Origin: Streptomyces wuyuanensis
GTDB lineage: Bacteria > Actinomycetota > Actinomycetes > Streptomycetales > Streptomycetaceae
Assembly: GCF_900103455.1 (NCBI RefSeq)
Contig: NZ_FNHI01000003.1
Span: 1,894-65,893, forward strand
DNA length: 64,000 nt
Direction: 5' to 3'
Shown: piece by piece, positions 25,834 to 35,410 of the stretch
How the letters are laid out: each line of letters starts with the position of its first letter
How positions within the stretch are numbered: position 1 is the first letter of the stretch
Position numbers and translations under genes: made by a program
The notes under the pieces: model-generated
What the model saw: the letters and a program-made list of their open reading frames with translations, nothing else
Database searches by the model: none
What the model was told of the DNA's origin: nothing

Positions 25834-27783
25834 TCAGGCTCCTGCCGGTCGCGGGGCACGGCGCTCGTCGAGGAGGGCGGCGAAGGCGCGCAGGTCGGGG
25901 CTGCGCAGTAGTTCGGGCGCTCGCAGCCGGACGCCCGTCTCGCGCTCGACGGCCGCCAGCAGCCGGGCGGCCACGACGGAGGTTCCGCCGGCGTCGGTGA
26001 AGTTGTCGCCGAGCGTGGTGCCGGGCCGGCCGAGGAGGTCCCGCACGGTCGCGAGGACGAGCCGTTCCGCGGGGGTGGCGCCGGCGAGGTCGGCGGCGGG
26101 CGCCGAAGGGCCGCCGGGAGCGGACGCCTCGGCCGCGAGGGCGGCCCGGTCCACCTTGCCGTTGGCGTCGAGGGGGTAGCCGTCGACGAGACGCACGACG
26201 GAGGGGACGGCCTGCTCGGGGAGCCAGGCGCGGACCGCCGCGAGCAGGTCGCCGGCCGAGGGCCCGCCGAGGGCGGCGGGCCTGACGTGGGCGACGAGGC
26301 GTGCGCGGCCCGACTCGTCGCGCAGCACGGTCACGACGGCACTGCGGACGGCCGGGTCGCGCTCGAACGCGGCCTCCACCTCGGCCGGTTCGATCCGCAC
26401 GCCGCTGATCTTGACCTGGTCGTCGAGGCGGCCGAGGAACTCCAGGCTGCCGTCGGAGGTCATCCGCACCCGGTCGCCGGTGCGGTAGAGACGGTCGACA
26501 CCCGGCAGCGGGGCGTCCTGCGGCGGTGCGGCGAAGCGGCGTGCGGTGAGCTCCGGGTCGAGGTAGCCGAGGGCCAGGCAGTGGCCGCCGATGCGGAGTT
26601 CGCCGTCCTGCCCGCGGTCGACGGGCCGGCCGTCGTCCCCGGTGACGACGACCGTGACGCCCGGGAGGGGGGTGCCGATCGGCGGCGGGGCCGTGTCGCC
26701 CGCCTCGGCGTCGCTGCCGCGCATCGCGTACGTGGTGGCGACCACGGTGGCTTCCGCGGGGCCGTAGGCGTTGTGGACGGTGGCGGTGACGTCGCGGCCG
26801 GGCCGGCCGCGCATTCGGTCACCGCCGACCACGAGGTGACGCAGTTTCAGGTCCTGGGGCCAGGGCCGGTCCAGCAGGGGTTCGACCGTCGGGGTGGCGG
26901 CCACGGAGACCGTGACGCCGGCGTCCCGCCACCAGTCGGTGAGGACGCGCGAGTCCCACCGGACGTCGTCGGGTGCCGGGACGAGGGCGGCGCCGGAGGT
27001 GAGTCCGGCCCACAGCTCCAGCAGGTGCGGGTCGAACGCGACACCGATGAGCAGCGACTGCCGGTCACCGGGGGCGAGGCCGGTTTCGGCCCGGTACCAG
27101 TCGAGGGCGACGGACAGCGCGGGCTCGGCCACCGCGACCGCTTTGGGGCGGCCCGTGGAGCCGGAGGTGAGGACGGCGTACAGGGCTCCCTCGGGTGCGC
27201 GTCGCGCGCCGTCGCCCGGGTCGGGGTCGGTGAAGGCGGCCACGGGGGCGGCCGGGGCGTTGCTGCCCTCGGTGGGCAGGGGCAGCGGAGTCAGCTCCCC
27301 GGCACGGTGCCGGGCCGGCAGGACTCCGGGATCGCCGATGAGGCAGACGACGTCGAGGTCCTCGGCGACGGCCTCGGTGCGACGCTCCCCCGGGCGGGGG
27401 CCGAGGGGCAGATAGACGGCACCGACGCGGGCGAGCGCGACGGCGGTGACCACGAGGGCCGCGGAGCGGTCGAGGCAGACGCCGACCAGGTCCCCCGGGC
27501 GTACGCGGTCGCGCAGGGCGGTGGTGACGAGCGCGGCGGCCCTGTCGAGGTCGCGGTACGTCCAGGTGTGCTCGCCGTCGATCACGGCGGGGGCCTGCGG
27601 CGTGCGCCGGGCCCACTCCTCGAAGCGGGCGATCACGCCGGTCGGTTCGGCTGCGGGGCCGCGGGCGATGCTCGGCGCCGGTCCGGCGGCAAGGCCGTCG
27701 GGGACGTCCTCGGCGGCGAGCCGAACCGCGGTGCCGGTGCCGGTGCCGGGGATGATGTCGGGGCTGGTCAGGGGCTGGGTCAT
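25834..27783 (-). CDS. NRPS A-T module (unassigned substrate)
   Basis: The protein is 649 residues from ATG 27783; its start overlaps the stop of the C-A-T gene by one base (TGATG), a coupling arrangement. The adenylation domain has LTSGSTGRPKAVAV (A3), FDPHLLELW (A4), NAYGPAEATV (A5), YRTGDRV (A7) and LDANGKVDR (A10). The carrier has FTDAGGTSVVAARLL. The pocket residues by manual alignment, D-P-L-V-V-G-A-V-V-K, include an unusual proline at the second position and match no code I remember. The N-terminal ~40 residues are a linker. It is the second of two successive A-T proteins without C domains, which is unusual for a linear assembly line. Confidence 0.87.
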   Translation of the reverse strand: MTQPLTSPDIIPGTGTGTAVRLAAEDVPDGLAAGPAPSIARGPAAEPTGVIARFEEWARRTPQAPAVIDGEHTWTYRDLDRAAALVTTALRDRVRPGDLVGVCLDRSAALVVTAVALARVGAVYLPLGPRPGERRTEAVAEDLDVVCLIGDPGVLPARHRAGELTPLPLPTEGSNAPAAPVAAFTDPDPGDGARRAPEGALYAVLTSGSTGRPKAVAVAEPALSVALDWYRAETGLAPGDRQSLLIGVAFDPHLLELWAGLTSGAALVPAPDDVRWDSRVLTDWWRDAGVTVSVAATPTVEPLLDRPWPQDLKLRHLVVGGDRMRGRPGRDVTATVHNAYGPAEATVVATTYAMRGSDAEAGDTAPPPIGTPLPGVTVVVTGDDGRPVDRGQDGELRIGGHCLALGYLDPELTARRFAAPPQDAPLPGVDRLYRTGDRVRMTSDGSLEFLGRLDDQVKISGVRIEPAEVEAAFERDPAVRSAVVTVLRDESGRARLVAHVRPAALGGPSAGDLLAAVRAWLPEQAVPSVVRLVDGYPLDANGKVDRAALAAEASAPGGPSAPAADLAGATPAERLVLATVRDLLGRPGTTLGDNFTDAGGTSVVAARLLAAVERETGVRLRAPELLRSPDLRAFAALLDERRAPRPAGA

Positions 27784-30700
27784 CACGACTCCGTGGTGAG
27801 GGCGGCGGTGGCCGCGAGAGCGTCGGCCTGGTCGGCGAGGACGGGGTTGCGGAAGAGCACCCTGAGCGGCGGGCGCGTGCCCAGCCGGGGCTCCAGCCAC
27901 GCCGCGAGTTCGGCGGCGAGCAGCGAGTGGCCTCCGCTGCGGAAGAAGTGGGAACGCGCGTCGAACCGGCCGTGGCCGAGGACTTCGCGCCAGCCCTCGG
28001 CGAGCAGGGCCGTCATCGGATCGTCCGGCAAGGCGGCGGGCCCAGGCGCGGGCGCGGCGGGTGCCACCGGTTCGAGCGACGCCGCGCGCCGGGCGAGCGC
28101 CGTCCGGTCGGGCTTGCCGCCTGCCAGGGTCGGCATGGCGTCGAGCCGCGCCCAGCGCGCCGGGACGAGCGGGCCGGGCAGCCGGCGGCTCAGCTCGGCG
28201 TGCAGCGCCTTCTCGTCGAACTCCGCGCGGTCGCCGCCGTCTTCGAGGAAGCCGACGAGCCGGGGGCCTCCCGCCGTCTCGCGGTCCAGGACGACGGCGC
28301 AGGACCGGCCGCCGAGCGCGGCGGACGCCGCCGCCTCGATCTCCTCGAGCTCGATGCGGTGGCCGCGGAGCTTGATCTGGTTGTCCCGCCGGCCCAGGAA
28401 GTACAGGAGTCCGTCGAGTCCGCGGTAACCGAGGTCGCCGGTCAGATAGACACGCTCCCCGTCGAGCGCGTCGACGGTGACGAACCGGGCGGCCGTGGCC
28501 TCCGGGTTCCCCGCGTAGCCCTGCGCGAGACCGGGCCCCGCGATGGCGAGTTCGCCGACGGCGCCGGGCGGCAGCGGACGGTGGTGGGCGTCCAGGACGT
28601 GGACGCGTTCGCCCGGGAGTTCGGTGCCGAGGGGGATCTCGGCGCCGCCTGGGAGGGAGTCCCGGGAGATCTCGTGGACGGTGGAGCTGATGGCCGCCTC
28701 GGTGACGCCGTACACGTTGAGGACGGTCGCGTCGGTGTCGCCGAGGACGTCGCGGAGTGCGTCCGCGGGAAGACGCTCGCCGCCGAGGACGAGCAGCCGC
28801 GGCGCCCAGCTGCCGTCGCGCAGCGCGGGCCGCATCTCGTCGCGGGTGGCGAGGAAGTAGCTGGTGGGCAGGTTGGCGACGGTCACGCGCGCGGAAGCGA
28901 GCAGGTCGGCGAGTTCCGCGCCGGTGGGCACCTCGTGGTCGGGGACGACCAGGCAGGCTCCGGCGTGGAGCGTCGGCAGCACCTCCTCCAGCGCCACGTC
29001 GAAGGACGGCTGGGCGAACATCAGGACCCGGTCGCCGGCGGCGAGGCCGAACCGCGCGGCGGCCGCCGTCAGATGGTGCTCGAGAGCCGCGCGCCCGACG
29101 GCGACGGGCTTCGGGGTCCCGGTGGAACCGGAGGTGTGGATGACGTACGTGGTGCCGGGGAGTGCGTCGGCCTCGCGTGCGCGGGGAAGCACGGGGGCGT
29201 CGACCCCGGCGGCGGGAAGTCCGTCCGGCACGGCGGGGCCGCCCTCCCCGGTGAGCACCAGCGCCGGGCCGAGCCGCTCCAGCAGCAGTGCGAGCCGGGC
29301 CGGCGGGTCGGAAGGCGACAGCGGGCAGTAGACGGCTCCCGCCCGCAGGCAGGCCAGCAGGGCGACGACGGAGTCGGCTCCCCTGGGCAGGACGACGGCC
29401 ACCGGCTGACCGGGGGTCACGCCCGCGCCGCGGAGCCGCTCGGCGAGCGAGCCGACGCGCGCGTCGAGTTCGCCGTAGGTGAGGCGCCGGGCGCCGGACA
29501 GCAGGGCGGGCAGTGACGGGTCGTGGCCGGCCGCGGGGTCGAGCAGGTCGCGCTCGGCCGGTACGGGGACGGCTGCGGCGGCCGGCTCCACGGCCGCGGG
29601 CGCCAGATCGGCCAGCGGCGTCGCCGGGGCGTCGAGGTAGGCCCGGAGCAGGTCCAGGAAACGGCCGGCGAGCAGCCGCGCCACGTCCTCGCCGAAGAGG
29701 TCGGCGTCGTAGTCCCAGACGAGGGTCATCCCGGCCGCGCCGTGGCGGGGGGTGACGCCGCGCCGGTCGTCCGGCAGCAGCACGACGTCGAGGTCGAACC
29801 GGGTGGTGCCGGTGTTGAACCCCTCGAAGAGCGTGATGTCCAGGCCGGGTACGTCGATCTCGGGGAGCGGGGCGTCGTGGGCGCTGAACATGACGGAGAA
29901 CAGGGGGTTGTCGGCGCCGGAGGTGTGCATGCCGAGAGCCCGGGTGAGTTCCTGCACCGGCACGTCCTGGTGCGGCAGGGCGCGGATGAGGGTGTCCGTG
30001 ACCTCGTCCATGGTGTCCTGCGCGGGTGCGGCGGCGTCCAGGGCGAGTGGCAGCGGGATGGTGTTGACGAACATGCCGACCGCGTCCTCGTAGCCGCGCG
30101 GGCGGTTGCCGACGGCGGTGCCGACGACCATCCGGGAGCGCCCGCTGTGGCGGCGCAGGAGCTCGGCGAACAGGCCGAGGAGCGTGGCGAAGGGGGTGAG
30201 GCCGCGCGAGCGGGCGTGCTCGCGCAGCCGCCCGGCGAGGTCGGCGCCGATCGACTGGCGCAGCTGCCCGCCGTGGTGGCGGCGCCGGGCGCCGGGGCGG
30301 GCGAGTCCGGGCAGCGGCAGGTCGTGGGGCTGGTCCCGCAGTTCCGTCCGCCAGAAGTCGAGGCTCTCGGGTGCGAACGCGGCCTCGGCGCGGGCGCGGA
30401 CGTGGTCCGCGTACGAGGATGCGGGCGGGAGCTCGGGGGGCTCGCCGAGGACGTGGGCGCGGTAGACGCCGAAGACGTCGTCGAGGAGGATCGCGAAGGA
30501 GTGCCCGTCGTGGATCAGGTGGTGCTCGACGTGGATCAGCCGGTGGTGGCGGTCGGCGAGGCGGACGAGCGTCCAGCGGATCAGCGGCGCCTCGAAGGTG
30601 TCGAGCGGTGTCTCGGCCTCGGTGCGCAGCAGCTCCGCGAAGGCCGCCTCGGGGTCCTCCTCCCCGCTGAGGTCGACGGTGCGCAGCCGCGGCCGGCACT

Positions 30701-30920
30701 CCCGCGCCACCCGCTGCCCCGGTACGGACCCGGTGGAGGCGACGAGTTCGAGCCGCAGGCCGGGGTGGCGGTCCAGCGTGGCGGCGAGGCCGCGGCCCAG
30801 CGCCTCGGCGTCGAGGGTGCCCCACAGGTCGAGTGCGGCGGTGAAGTTGTAGGCGCGGCTGCCCGGCTGCATCTGCTCGTGCAGCCAGACGATCTCCTGC
30901 GAGGAGGAGAGCGGAAGCAT
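27783..30920 (-). CDS. NRPS C-A-T module
   Basis: The protein is 1045 residues from ATG 30920 (AGGGA about 7 nt upstream). The condensation domain (about 1-450) starts with LPLSSSQEIVWLHEQMQ and has HHLIHDGHS, an intact HHxxxDG. The adenylation domain (about 475-955) has IHTSGSTGTPKPVAV, FDVALEEVL, NVYGVTEAAI, YLTGDLG and the A10 lysine in LAGGKPDRTAL. The carrier (about 975-1040) has FFRSGGHSLLAAEL. The pocket residues by manual alignment are D-V-E-N-V-G-V-I-S-K; glutamate at the third position recalls the D-M-E-N-L-G-L-I-N-K pocket for modified hydroxyornithine, so a basic or hydroxyornithine-like substrate is conceivable. A starter C domain at the front would acylate or accept an upstream unit. 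Confidence 0.88.
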   Translation of the reverse strand: MLPLSSSQEIVWLHEQMQPGSRAYNFTAALDLWGTLDAEALGRGLAATLDRHPGLRLELVASTGSVPGQRVARECRPRLRTVDLSGEEDPEAAFAELLRTEAETPLDTFEAPLIRWTLVRLADRHHRLIHVEHHLIHDGHSFAILLDDVFGVYRAHVLGEPPELPPASSYADHVRARAEAAFAPESLDFWRTELRDQPHDLPLPGLARPGARRRHHGGQLRQSIGADLAGRLREHARSRGLTPFATLLGLFAELLRRHSGRSRMVVGTAVGNRPRGYEDAVGMFVNTIPLPLALDAAAPAQDTMDEVTDTLIRALPHQDVPVQELTRALGMHTSGADNPLFSVMFSAHDAPLPEIDVPGLDITLFEGFNTGTTRFDLDVVLLPDDRRGVTPRHGAAGMTLVWDYDADLFGEDVARLLAGRFLDLLRAYLDAPATPLADLAPAAVEPAAAAVPVPAERDLLDPAAGHDPSLPALLSGARRLTYGELDARVGSLAERLRGAGVTPGQPVAVVLPRGADSVVALLACLRAGAVYCPLSPSDPPARLALLLERLGPALVLTGEGGPAVPDGLPAAGVDAPVLPRAREADALPGTTYVIHTSGSTGTPKPVAVGRAALEHHLTAAAARFGLAAGDRVLMFAQPSFDVALEEVLPTLHAGACLVVPDHEVPTGAELADLLASARVTVANLPTSYFLATRDEMRPALRDGSWAPRLLVLGGERLPADALRDVLGDTDATVLNVYGVTEAAISSTVHEISRDSLPGGAEIPLGTELPGERVHVLDAHHRPLPPGAVGELAIAGPGLAQGYAGNPEATAARFVTVDALDGERVYLTGDLGYRGLDGLLYFLGRRDNQIKLRGHRIELEEIEAAASAALGGRSCAVVLDRETAGGPRLVGFLEDGGDRAEFDEKALHAELSRRLPGPLVPARWARLDAMPTLAGGKPDRTALARRAASLEPVAPAAPAPGPAALPDDPMTALLAEGWREVLGHGRFDARSHFFRSGGHSLLAAELAAWLEPRLGTRPPLRVLFRNPVLADQADALAATAALTTES

Positions 30921-31303
30921 GGGCGATCCCTGAGGTCGTCGGGTCGGTTGTCCTGGCCGGTCACGGTCGTGTCCGGCGGTGGTCGTGCGGGCGCTCCGCG
31001 GGTCGCGCGGAGGCGCTTCGGCCATTGAGTGGTGCGTCGGGTCGTGCGTTGGGGGTGGTGCGTCGGACCGGCGCCGCGGGGCTCCGCCGGACCGCTCGGA
31101 GGTGGTGCCGTGGTGGCGCCGGCCGGGAGCCGTTGCGGTGCGGTCGTGCGCGGCGGTGCGGGTATGCGGAGGGTCCGCGGCGTGCCGGTGCCCGGTGGAC
31201 CGGGGCGCCGGGGCGGCGGGGCGGCGGGGCGGCGAAGGGTGCACCGGCCCGGCCGCGTCGGGCCGTTCGTCCCCGCGCCGCGCGCGCTCCGGGGCGGCGG
31301 GTG
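30921..31303. other. Gap inside the NRPS operon
   Basis: Very GC-rich spacer of about 380 nt between two same-strand NRPS genes. No gene or clear terminator is recognised. It could hold an internal promoter for the C-A-T gene. Confidence 0.45.
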
Positions 31304-32599
31304 TCAGTCCACGGTCCGCCCCGGTGGGCGCAGTGCGTCGGCGAGTGCGGCGAACGCCTCGTGCGCGGTGGCGTCGTCGAGGACCGCGCGGTCCCAGACC
31401 ATCCGCAGCCGGAGTTCGGCCCCCTGGGTCACGGAGACCGCGAAGGGCCCCCGGACGGTCCTGCCGTCGACGTGGATCTCCCGCCCCTCGACACCGCCCA
31501 GCCGCAGCGGCGGCCGGCGGCGGTCGTCGTCCACGGTCAGCAGCCCGTCGAGGCGTCCGGTCCAGCCGGAGCCGGCCGACCGGGCGGCGCTCACGACGGC
31601 GTCGAAGGGCGCGTCGGCCCGGTCGAGGTCGTCCCACCAGGCGTCGGCCGTCACCTCCGGTGCGGGGCCGTGACCGGTGGCGGCAGGAAAGACGACGGTG
31701 TTGAGGAAGCAGCCGACGACCGGTTCCGCACCTGCCGGCCGGCCGCCCCAGGGGTAGCCGAGCGGCACGACGTTGCCCGGGCCGTACAGTGCGCGCGCCG
31801 CTGCGCGACAGGCGTCGAGCAGGTCGGGGAAGGGCACGGTGTCCTCGTGGGCCGGCAGCCGGGCCTCGGCGGAGCCGCTCGGGAGAGCGCCGTCGGCGAC
31901 GCGCTCCGGGCGTGCCTGCGGGGCCTGTTCGCGTACGGCGCGGAGCCGGTCCGCCCAGTACGCCGCCGCCTCGGTCGTGTCCGCGCGTTCTTCGGCGGCG
32001 AGTTGCAGGAGGACGGCCTCCCGGTAGGCGGCGAGTTCGGCGTCCGACTCCTCAGGGGAGGGATGGCCCGCCGTGTTGGACTCGGCGTAGGCGGCGCCGA
32101 GTTCCTCGACGATCCGGGCCAGCGAGCGGCCGTCGCACACGGCGTGGTCCAGCACGACGGCCAGGAGGTCGTCCGCCCTGCCCCTGTCGTCGCGCACGAG
32201 GAACAGTCTCAGCGGTGGGCCCTTCGGGTCCCAGGTGGCCAGCGCGCGGCGGAGCGTGTCGGCGGGCCGCTCGCCCGGGGCGGGGGCGGGCCGGACCAGG
32301 GGGACGTCCGGCTCCCCGGCACGGAGCACGGGCGTCCCGCGGACCACGGCCGGTCGCGAGCGCAGGGCGGTGTGCCGCGCGGCGAGACGGCAGGCCGCCG
32401 CCCGGAGGCGCTCGGCGTCGACGGTGCCGGGCGGGAAGGCGAAGAACATCGGCACCACGTCGGGGCGTCCCGTCGGGTCCAGCGAACGCACCAGTACGAA
32501 GCGGCGCTGTGCTCCGGTGACGGGCAGCAGGGCGTCGGCCCGGTCGCCGGCGGTGAGGTGCCGGTAGCGGGCCAGGTACTGGCTCGTGATGCTGAGCAC
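31304..32599 (-). CDS. Stand-alone condensation-domain protein
   Basis: The protein is 431 residues from GTG 32599, preceded by GAGAGGATCAC. The fold is an NRPS condensation domain: LPVTGAQRRFVLVRSLDP near the start, DHAVCDGRSLARIVEEL at the active site, and VPLGYPWGGRPAGAEPVVGCFLNTVVFP as the C-terminal-lobe landmark. The active site reads DHxxxDG: the first histidine of HHxxxDG is aspartate while the catalytic second histidine and the aspartate/glycine remain, a variation seen in divergent C, epimerisation-like and acyl-transferring domains. It could supply in trans the condensation step missing from the two A-T proteins, or attach a starter acyl group. It is the first NRPS gene after the exporter. 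Confidence 0.84.
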   Translation of the reverse strand: MLSITSQYLARYRHLTAGDRADALLPVTGAQRRFVLVRSLDPTGRPDVVPMFFAFPPGTVDAERLRAAACRLAARHTALRSRPAVVRGTPVLRAGEPDVPLVRPAPAPGERPADTLRRALATWDPKGPPLRLFLVRDDRGRADDLLAVVLDHAVCDGRSLARIVEELGAAYAESNTAGHPSPEESDAELAAYREAVLLQLAAEERADTTEAAAYWADRLRAVREQAPQARPERVADGALPSGSAEARLPAHEDTVPFPDLLDACRAAARALYGPGNVVPLGYPWGGRPAGAEPVVGCFLNTVVFPAATGHGPAPEVTADAWWDDLDRADAPFDAVVSAARSAGSGWTGRLDGLLTVDDDRRRPPLRLGGVEGREIHVDGRTVRGPFAVSVTQGAELRLRMVWDRAVLDDATAHEAFAALADALRPPGRTVD

Positions 32600-32756
32600 G
32601 TGATCCTCTCTGTTTCGTCGCCGCGGTTCCGCGGGAGGGCGATGGTGCCGGTACCGGCGCGGCGTCGGGCGCGTACGCACGCCGTGGTGGCCGGGGGCGC
32701 GGGCCGCGCACCCGGCTCGCACGGGATGTCCGCGGCCGGGACCGTGTGGCGGTGGG

Positions 32757-34202
32757 TCAGCGGAGGGTCGCGGCGGTGGGGTGTTCGCCGTCTTCCGCGA
32801 TTCGGCCGTCCTGCGGTGTCCCGTTCGGGATGCCGGCGTCGTGCGGCGCCTCGCGCACGGAGCCGCTGTCGTCCGGTGCTCGGTTCGGGGTGACGCCCGG
32901 GTCCGGTGCCCCGTGCGCGGTGCCGTCGGTGACGCCGTCCGGCGCCGGCAGGTCCCGCATCCGGCGCAGCGGGGACAGCAGCAGCGGCAGCGGTACGGCG
33001 AGGAAGCCGACGGCGCACCAGGCGAGCGCGGTGCGCGCCCCGTAGGACTCGGCGAGGGCGCCTCCGAGGAGCGCGCCGAGCGGGAGGGTGCCCCACATGA
33101 GGAAGCGCAGGGTGGCGTTCATCCGGCCGAGCAGCCGGGGCGGGCACAGCGCCTGGCGGAAGCTGACCTGGGCGACGTTGTAGACGACTGCGCCGAAGGA
33201 GACGACGGCGGATCCGGTGGCGAAGAGGACCGCGCCGGGGATGCCGGGGCCGGACAGGGGCCACAGCACGGCGAACGGTCCCGTCGCGAGGGCGGACAGC
33301 CGGATGATCCGGGCCTGGCCCAGCCGTGCGGCGAGACGCGCGGCGCACAGTGCGCCGAGGAGCCCTCCGACGGCGGATGCCGACAGGACCAGTCCGAGCG
33401 CCCCCGGCTGCAGCCCGACGGAGCGGACGAGATGAACCGTCTGCGTCGCCATGAGGACGGCGGTGCAGAGGTTGGCGAGGCCCGTGGTGAGGGCGATGAC
33501 ACGGAGCAGCGGGTGGCGGACGACGAAGCGGACGCCTTCGGTGATCTCCTTGCGCAGGGAGCCACCGGCGGTGGGCTCGGGCCGTTCCTCGGGCCGTCTG
33601 ATGCCGAGGAGGAACAGTGCGGAGAGCGCGTAGCCGACGGCGTCGGCGATGACGGCGAGGTGTGCTCCGGCGAGTTGGACGAGTCCGCCGCCGATGCCGG
33701 GGCCGGTCACCTGGGCCGTGGAACGGACCGTCTCGAGGGCGCCGTTGCCCGCGACCAGCTGCTCGCGGGGCAGGAGCTGCGGGAGGTAGCTCTGGTGGGC
33801 GACGTCGAAGAACACGGTCGCCACGCCGACGACGAGCGCGACGGCGTAGAGCTGGACCATCGTCAGCACACCGGCGACGGCGGCGGCCGGGATGCTCGCC
33901 ATCGCCGCGGCGCGGACCACGTCCGCACGGATCATCAGGGGGCGCTTGCGCATCCGGTCGGTGAGGGCACCGGCCGGCAGTCCGATGAGCAGGAACGCCG
34001 CGGTCTCGGCGGCGGTGAGGAGGCCCACCTGGAAGGCGGAGGCGTCGAGTTCGAGGACGGCCACGAGCGGCAGGGCCACCAGTGTGACGTGTGCACCGAG
34101 CTGTCCGGTGGCCGCTCCCGCGAGCAGCAGCCGGAAGTCACGTATGCGCGTCGGGCCGCCGTCGGCGGCTCGGGATGTGACGGACATGTGAACGACAGTC
34201 AC
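32757..34202 (-). CDS. MFS exporter at the head of the NRPS operon
   Basis: The protein is 481 residues if GTG 34202 is the start; ATG 34187 is an alternative, and neither has a good ribosome binding site, so leaderless translation is possible. About 12 hydrophobic spans are visible. LLIGLPAGALTDRMRKRPLM is the MFS cytoplasmic loop signature between helices 2 and 3, and the overall pattern is of the EntS/MFS_3 group of siderophore and antibiotic exporters. The last ~60 residues are a Pro/Asp-rich hydrophilic tail of unusual length. Its position just upstream of the NRPS genes on the same strand (157-nt gap) suggests it exports the NRPS product or gives self-protection. Confidence 0.85.
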   Translation of the reverse strand: MTVVHMSVTSRAADGGPTRIRDFRLLLAGAATGQLGAHVTLVALPLVAVLELDASAFQVGLLTAAETAAFLLIGLPAGALTDRMRKRPLMIRADVVRAAAMASIPAAAVAGVLTMVQLYAVALVVGVATVFFDVAHQSYLPQLLPREQLVAGNGALETVRSTAQVTGPGIGGGLVQLAGAHLAVIADAVGYALSALFLLGIRRPEERPEPTAGGSLRKEITEGVRFVVRHPLLRVIALTTGLANLCTAVLMATQTVHLVRSVGLQPGALGLVLSASAVGGLLGALCAARLAARLGQARIIRLSALATGPFAVLWPLSGPGIPGAVLFATGSAVVSFGAVVYNVAQVSFRQALCPPRLLGRMNATLRFLMWGTLPLGALLGGALAESYGARTALAWCAVGFLAVPLPLLLSPLRRMRDLPAPDGVTDGTAHGAPDPGVTPNRAPDDSGSVREAPHDAGIPNGTPQDGRIAEDGEHPTAATLR

Positions 34203-34522
34203 TGAACCGTCGATCAGTAGTCAAAAGTACGCAGCCAGTTTCGGTCGATTCTTGCGTCACTTCGACGTCTTCTCAGTAAAAGTTTCACCGAATCCAAGGT
34301 ACTTCCGCATGAATGCCTTCCATGCCGCACCCGCGCCGGACACGGGCGCCCGGGCCGGGGCAGGAGGCGGGCGAGATCGTCACCGGCGGTCCCCCACTCA
34401 GCGTGACCGCTCAAATCCTGACCGAAAACAGCCACTCCCGATCACGGTGGGAATGAATTGGTCATTCCGCCAGCTATGGACCGTGATCGGCACTCGCGTG
34501 CGCGCCGTGAAAGACTCGGCCC
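34203..34522. other. Divergent promoter region, relatively AT-rich
   Basis: This 320-nt region separates the exporter/NRPS operon (minus) from the ATPase gene (plus). The part next to the exporter (34210-34320) is clearly richer in A/T than its surroundings and probably contains the operon promoter. No clear operator or iron box was found. Confidence 0.5.
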
Positions 34523-35230
34523 GTGATCATCGAACGCGCGTACGCAGCCGTGGACCCGCACCACGAGGACGCCTGGCCGTGGGACCTGCCCTGCGTACGC
34601 GACCTGCTGGCGGACGGCCTGCGCTTCGCCGCGCCGGTGACGTTCCTGGTCGGTGAGAACGGTTCCGGCAAGTCGACCCTGGCCGAAGCGCTCGCCGAGG
34701 GCTTCGGGCTGGACTCCTGGGGCGGTTCGCACGACTGGAGGTACGCCGCCCACCGCCCCAAGTCGCCCCTCGGCGAACGGATCCGCTTCGAAGCCGCGCC
34801 ACGGGGCCGGCGCATGATGGGCAGCTGGTCGGCGCGCAAGGGGTTCTTCCTGCGCGCCGAGACGGCGCTCGACGCACTCGCACGGGAGGGGTTCGCGCCG
34901 GACTCCGTCAGTCACGGAGAAGGGTTCCTCGCGGCCTTCCGGCACAAGTTCCTGCAGCCCGGCCTCTACGTCATGGACGAGCCCGAGGCCGCCCTGTCGT
35001 TCGGCTCGTGCCTGGAACTGCTCGGGCACATCGACGAGTTGGCGAAGAAGGGCGGCCAGGTGATCTGCGCCACCCACTCCCCGCTGCTGACCGCGCTCCC
35101 GGGCGCCGACATCGTGGAGGTCGGCGAGCACGGCATGCGCCGCAGCACCTGGGACGAGCTCGCGCTCGTCGACCACTGGCGCCGCTACCTCACCGACCCG
35201 CAGGCGTATCTGCGCCACGTCCTCGACTGA
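34523..35230 (+). CDS. AAA/ABC-type ATPase
   Basis: The 235-residue protein starts at GTG 34523 (VIIERAYAAVDP). Walker A is GENGSGKST at about 43-51; the ABC-like Walker B is LYVMDEPEAALS near 150, followed by a His switch in CATHSPLLTAL. The order of motifs and the ATHSP element place it in the AAA_21/OLD-like soluble ATPase group rather than in transporters. No nuclease domain is attached. Function is unknown; single-gene ATPases of this type occur widely in Streptomyces. A strong terminator follows. Confidence 0.82.
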   Translation: MIIERAYAAVDPHHEDAWPWDLPCVRDLLADGLRFAAPVTFLVGENGSGKSTLAEALAEGFGLDSWGGSHDWRYAAHRPKSPLGERIRFEAAPRGRRMMGSWSARKGFFLRAETALDALAREGFAPDSVSHGEGFLAAFRHKFLQPGLYVMDEPEAALSFGSCLELLGHIDELAKKGGQVICATHSPLLTALPGADIVEVGEHGMRRSTWDELALVDHWRRYLTDPQAYLRHVLD

Positions 35231-35273
35231 GGCCCCCCTCACCCGCGAGCCCGGCCCCTGTCGCACGACGGCG

Positions 35274-35307
35274 AGCCCCTGTCCCGCCGACGTGTGGGAC
35301 AGGGGCT
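35274..35307. terminator. Strong intrinsic terminator
   Basis: agcccctgtccc (35274-35285) pairs perfectly with gggacaggggct (35296-35307), followed by ctggcgtcttcttc. It separates the convergent ATPase and acyl-CoA dehydrogenase genes and may serve both. Confidence 0.85.
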
Positions 35308-35410
35308 CTGGCGTCTTCTTCTCCCCCGGATTCCCCATCGGACGCACGGGAATCCGGCGGGCCGCCGGTCCGGCGTCCGTGAGTACGGACGGAAGCCGGA
35401 CCAACGCGGC

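Noticed and set aside
25834..30825. A single 1663-codon NRPS protein
   Set aside because: The frame is open across the C-A-T gene only by GC bias; its first thousand residues are Arg/Pro-rich shadow sequence, while the real C-A-T protein is in another frame and the A-T protein starts at 27783.
34203..34522. Iron box (DmdR/IdeR) controlling the NRPS operon
   Set aside because: No TTAGGTTAGGCTAACC-like palindrome was found, so iron control is not supported by sequence.
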